Positions 13,886 to 16,543 of a stretch of 16,543 nucleotides of DNA are shown here, piece by piece. Made by a program: the position numbers and the translations under genes. This stretch comes from an uncultured Collinsella sp. (GTDB taxonomy: Bacteria; Actinomycetota; Coriobacteriia; Coriobacteriales; Coriobacteriaceae), in contig UQXC01000044.1 in the NCBI GenBank assembly GCA_900544995.1, positions 1 through 16,543 of the forward strand. The letters are read 5' to 3'. The notes under the pieces were generated by a model. It saw nothing but the letters and a program-made list of their open reading frames with translations, did not search any database and was not told the DNA's origin. Within the stretch, counting starts at the first letter, position 1; every line of letters begins with the position of its first letter.

Positions 13886-15142
13886 ATGGCTTCCACCAAC
13901 TCCAACAAGGGTCGCGCCGTCGTGCTTTCCGCCGCATGCGTCACCATGTTCTTCATCAGCTCCATCGCGCTGTACTCCGTCGTGAGCAAGAACCTGCTCG
14001 CCGTCTACCCCGAGTGGTCCAGCGCCCTTACCTGGGCTTTCCCGGTCTTTCAGACCATCATGGCCGTGACGGGCATCTTCGCCGGCCGCATCTCCGATAA
14101 GATCGGCCCGCGCAACGTCGTGATCGCCGCCGCCGTGTGCTACGGCGTGGGCTGGTTCATGTCCGGCACCGTCACCGAGCCGTGGCAGTTCTACCTGTGG
14201 TTCTCGCTCGTCGCCGCCATCGGCAACGGCCTGGGCTACAACCCGGCACTCACCACCGGTCAAAAGTGGTTCATCGACAAAAAGGGCCTTGCCTCCGGCA
14301 TCACCCTGGCCGCTTCGACCGCCGGCCCCGCCGTGCTGTCCCCGGTGCTCGCCTCGCTGCTCATCCCAAGCCTGGGAATCTTTGGCGCCCTTAAGGCGCT
14401 CGGCGTCATCTTCTTTGTGATGATCGCCGCCTCCGCCCTGTTCCTGAAGGCCCCCGAGGCCGGTTGGCTGCCCGAGGGCTTCGAGGCCCCCAAGGGCGGC
14501 GCGCACGCCGGCACCTTCGGCGACCTCACCCCGGGCGAGATGGTCAAGACCCCGCGCTTCTGGGTTCTCATCATCACCTTCGCCTTTGCTGCCACCGCCG
14601 GCACGCTGCTCGTCGGCAAGGTCGCCTCCATCGCCGCCGTCCAGCTCTTCGCCGACCCCACGAGCGCCGCGGCCGTCGCCCTCGGCGGTGTGGTGGTCTC
14701 CGTCAACACCTGCGCCAACCTGGTTGGCCGTCTGTCCTTTGGCCAGATCATCGACAAGCTCGGCGCCTATAAGTCGCTGCTCATCAGCCTTGTCGTCACC
14801 ATCGTCGCGCTCGTCATCATGTCGATGAGCTTTTCGCAGGCCATGTTCTTTGTGGCGCTCGCCCTGCTCGGCTTTAGCTTTGGCGCCCTGCTCGTCATCT
14901 ACCCGCCGCTCACCGGCGGCGCCTTCGGTACCAGCAACATCGGCGTCAACTACGGCATCATGTTTTTGGGCTATGCCGCTTCCACCTGGATCAGCCAGCC
15001 CATCACTGCCGTGCTGTATCACGCCGAGGCCGGCAGCGCCGCCTACCAGCAGTCCTTCTACGGCGCCATTGTGATCGCCGCCATCGCCGTCGTGCTCACC
15101 GTCTACATGATGGTCTCCGACAGCAAGAAGAAGTCCGCCTAG
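13886..15142 (+). CDS. MFS transporter, oxalate/formate antiporter (OFA) family
   Basis: The 418-residue membrane protein has about 12 helices. It shows the motif-A loop GRISDKIGPR at 67-76, a central FIDKKGLASGI motif typical of OFA-family proteins (about 134-144), a cytoplasmic loop around 190-220, and a short basic tail SKKKSA. OFA members carry small organic anions and related metabolites. Here it probably imports the substrate, or exchanges it for a product, of the two flanking dehydrogenases. The gene lies 65 bases after the SDR gene, and only a weak ribosome site (GAAAGAG) precedes its ATG. It shares the strong codon bias of its neighbours. I would not assign oxalate, since no oxalate-decarboxylation gene is near. 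Confidence 0.88.
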   Translation: MASTNSNKGRAVVLSAACVTMFFISSIALYSVVSKNLLAVYPEWSSALTWAFPVFQTIMAVTGIFAGRISDKIGPRNVVIAAAVCYGVGWFMSGTVTEPWQFYLWFSLVAAIGNGLGYNPALTTGQKWFIDKKGLASGITLAASTAGPAVLSPVLASLLIPSLGIFGALKALGVIFFVMIAASALFLKAPEAGWLPEGFEAPKGGAHAGTFGDLTPGEMVKTPRFWVLIITFAFAATAGTLLVGKVASIAAVQLFADPTSAAAVALGGVVVSVNTCANLVGRLSFGQIIDKLGAYKSLLISLVVTIVALVIMSMSFSQAMFFVALALLGFSFGALLVIYPPLTGGAFGTSNIGVNYGIMFLGYAASTWISQPITAVLYHAEAGSAAYQQSFYGAIVIAAIAVVLTVYMMVSDSKKKSA

Positions 15143-15149
15143 TTTTACC

Positions 15150-15182
15150 GATGCGACAAAGGGACAGCCCCTTTGTCGCATC
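15150..15182. repeat. 33-bp palindrome, copy 2 (GGGACAGCCCC type)
   Basis: GATGCGACAAAGGG pairs with the matching CCCTTTGTCGCATC across a 5-base centre. It has the same length and layout as 2114-2146. Relative to that copy the outer pair changes from A-T to G-C and the fifth pair from T-A to C-G, so pairing is kept. It lies 7 bases after the MFS stop and 29 before the Gfo/Idh start, inside the operon. Confidence 0.75.
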
Positions 15183-15211
15183 CCACCGGTCACCAGTATT
15201 AAGGAGTCGAA

Positions 15212-16252
15212 ATGTCTGAGCTCAACCCCGTCCGCATTGCCGTTATCGGCGCCGGCGCCATGGGCCGCAACCACATCCGCTTTGTCACCGAGGAGCCCGA
15301 GGCCGAGCTCGTCGCCATCGCCGACGCCTTTGAGGGCGCCCGCGCCACGGCCGAGGCCGCCGGCGTGCCGTTTTACACCGATCCCGCCCAGATGATGGAC
15401 GAGGTCAAGCCCGAGGCCGTCATCATCGCCACCCCCAACGACCTGCACCTGGGCGTTGCCCGCGAGGCCGTAAAGCGCAACATCGTGCCGCTGGTCGAAA
15501 AGCCGATCTCCAACGATCTCGAGGATGCCCAGGCCTTCGCCGCCGAGGCCGAGACCGCCGGCGTGCCCGTGCTCGTGGGTCAGCACCGTCGCCACAACCC
15601 CTTCGTCAACAAGGCCAAGGAAATCATCGAGTCCGGCGAGCTGGGCAAGCTCACCGTGTCGAGCTTCCACTACATGATCTATAAGAATGACGAGTATTTC
15701 GATGTCGAGTGGCGCCGCAAGAAGGGTGCCGGCCCGATCCTGGTCAACCTGGTGCACGACGTCGACCTGCTCCGCTACCTGCTGGGCGAGCCCGTTGCCG
15801 TCCAGGGTATGCAGTCCAGCGCCGCCCGCGGTTTTGAGACCGAGGACTCCGCCGTGGTCAACGTCCGTTTTGCCGACGGCGCGCTCGCGAGCATGACCAT
15901 CTCTGACGCCACCGCCAGCCCCTGGAACTGGGAGGCGACCGCTCGCGAGGATCCGCAGTACCGCCCCTTCGACGCCGACGCCTACTTTATCGGCGGCACC
16001 AAGGGCGCCCTTTCGCTGCCCCGCCTGCACCAGTTCTCCTACGACGGCGCCTCTAACTGGCACAAGCCGCTGCAGATGGAGATTCCGGCCGTGGACCCGG
16101 CACTGCCGCACAAGATGCAGCTCAAGCACTTTGTGAAGGTTGTCCGCCGCGAGGTCAAGCCCGTCGTGACCCCCGCCGATAACGTCAAGACGCTCACGCT
16201 TCTCAACGCCATCAAGGAGGCCGCCGAGACCGGCCAGCTCGTCGAGCTGTAA
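15212..16252 (+). CDS. Gfo/Idh/MocA-family oxidoreductase
   Basis: The 346-residue dehydrogenase has the N-terminal nucleotide-binding motif VIGAGAMG at 11-18, the family's catalytic EKP (VEKPIS, Glu96 to Pro98), and the C-terminal domain's NLVHDVDLLRYL (about 179-190) with the usual catalytic-type His182. The length is normal. Members oxidise or reduce sugars, inositols and related cyclitols with NAD(P). It is the last gene of the operon; AAGGAG lies 5 bases before the ATG. Paired with an SDR it could complete an oxidation-reduction (epimerisation) or a two-step oxidation of one substrate, which is inference. Inositol 2-dehydrogenase is one possibility, but no other inositol genes are visible. 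Confidence 0.9.
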   Translation: MSELNPVRIAVIGAGAMGRNHIRFVTEEPEAELVAIADAFEGARATAEAAGVPFYTDPAQMMDEVKPEAVIIATPNDLHLGVAREAVKRNIVPLVEKPISNDLEDAQAFAAEAETAGVPVLVGQHRRHNPFVNKAKEIIESGELGKLTVSSFHYMIYKNDEYFDVEWRRKKGAGPILVNLVHDVDLLRYLLGEPVAVQGMQSSAARGFETEDSAVVNVRFADGALASMTISDATASPWNWEATAREDPQYRPFDADAYFIGGTKGALSLPRLHQFSYDGASNWHKPLQMEIPAVDPALPHKMQLKHFVKVVRREVKPVVTPADNVKTLTLLNAIKEAAETGQLVEL

Positions 16253-16324
16253 TGCCTTAAGAGCGACCGCGGCAGAAGCCCCATGCCGAACCCTTCGGTC
16301 CGCCACCAATAAGCCCCTCTTCTT

Positions 16325-16360
16325 TGCCCCGCGAGCAGCCTCCTGCCCGTGGGGCATTTT
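16325..16360 (+). terminator. Rho-independent terminator of the SDR operon
   Basis: TGCCCC (16325-16330) pairs with GGGGCA (16351-16356), with an inner GCAG-CCTC-CTGC stem, and is followed by TTTT. It lies 73 bases after the Gfo/Idh stop. Confidence 0.75.
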
Positions 16361-16543
16361 GCTACCTTGCCGACGATTTTTCTGGGGCAGGGGCCATTTT
16401 GCGCCTCAGCTTGGTTCGTGCGCCACGAAATGGGCCTATCTACTACGTTTAGCCGACCACCCTCAACCATGCCGAATTTCGCGAAATAAAAACCGACGCT
16501 CCTATAAGTTGTCAAGAGGCAGTTTGCGGGAGCGTTCTCTCCA
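16361..16543. repeat. Non-coding stretch related to the 156-bp element
   Basis: No gene is visible. TACTACG(W)T(W)A(R)CCG followed by CTC and AACCA at 16441-16470 aligns with 6984-7020 in the 156-bp element (about 26 of 37 positions by eye), and GCCT lies at about the same distance before TACTACG in both. The stretch also has the perfect palindrome ATTTCGCGAAAT (16476-16487) and a 7-bp inverted repeat ACGCTCC (16496-16502) / GGAGCGT (16529-16535). A TTGACA on the minus strand within the latter has only a poor -10. Confidence 0.4.

Noticed and set aside
13751..16357. 868-codon open frame on the minus strand opposite the MFS and Gfo/Idh genes
   Set aside because: It is a shadow of strongly C/G-ending codons on the plus strand. 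The product is Gly/Asp/His/Val repetitive and spans three genes and their gaps with clear plus-strand motifs.
16495..16518. Minus-strand TTGACA as a promoter
   Set aside because: No acceptable -10 lies at 16-18 bases (the best is TTTTAT at 18), and nothing recognisable is downstream on that strand.

Overview
The window is GC-rich, gene-dense bacterial chromosome. The protein types, codon use and families of short palindromic intergenic repeats suggest a gut Coriobacteriia, most likely Collinsella. This taxonomic call is inference, because no rRNA or marker gene is present. I see no tRNA, rRNA, CRISPR array, transposase or phage gene.

Left part (1-3457): the 3' end of a structured repeat element; a minus-strand pair made of an aldose 1-epimerase family protein and, upstream of it, a single-pass membrane protein of unknown function; two different intergenic palindromes; and a plus-strand DHA1-type MFS efflux protein with a TTG start. 

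Middle (3458-7478): a 400-base gap holds two terminator-like hairpins around a roughly 28-codon remnant resembling the C-terminus of a PTS EIIB domain. A membrane acyltransferase follows, broken by a frameshift exactly at a run of seven G (possible phase variation), then a low-molecular-weight protein-tyrosine phosphatase. A four-copy interleaved repeat (A-B-A'-B') separates the phosphatase from a convergent, translationally coupled pair: pyridoxamine/pyridoxal kinase and a Cys-rich TIGR04076-type protein. A 692-base gap then carries a 156-bp inverted-repeat element, a full copy of the structured element seen at the window start, and a good sigma-70-type promoter with a candidate MarR operator.

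Right part (7479-16543): a MarR regulator is coupled by 8-base overlaps to two ABC half-transporters. Their motif asymmetry (one degenerate and one canonical ATP site) marks a heterodimeric exporter. A bidirectional terminator separates this operon from a minus-strand LysR regulator. The LysR gene diverges from a three-gene operon: SDR dehydrogenase, OFA-type MFS transporter and Gfo/Idh/MocA dehydrogenase. Together these look like a regulated uptake and redox pathway for a small hydroxylated substrate that I cannot identify. Three copies of an ACCTGCGWAAA motif in the divergent intergenic region are candidate LysR sites. The operon ends in a terminator, followed by a stretch distantly related to the 156-bp element.
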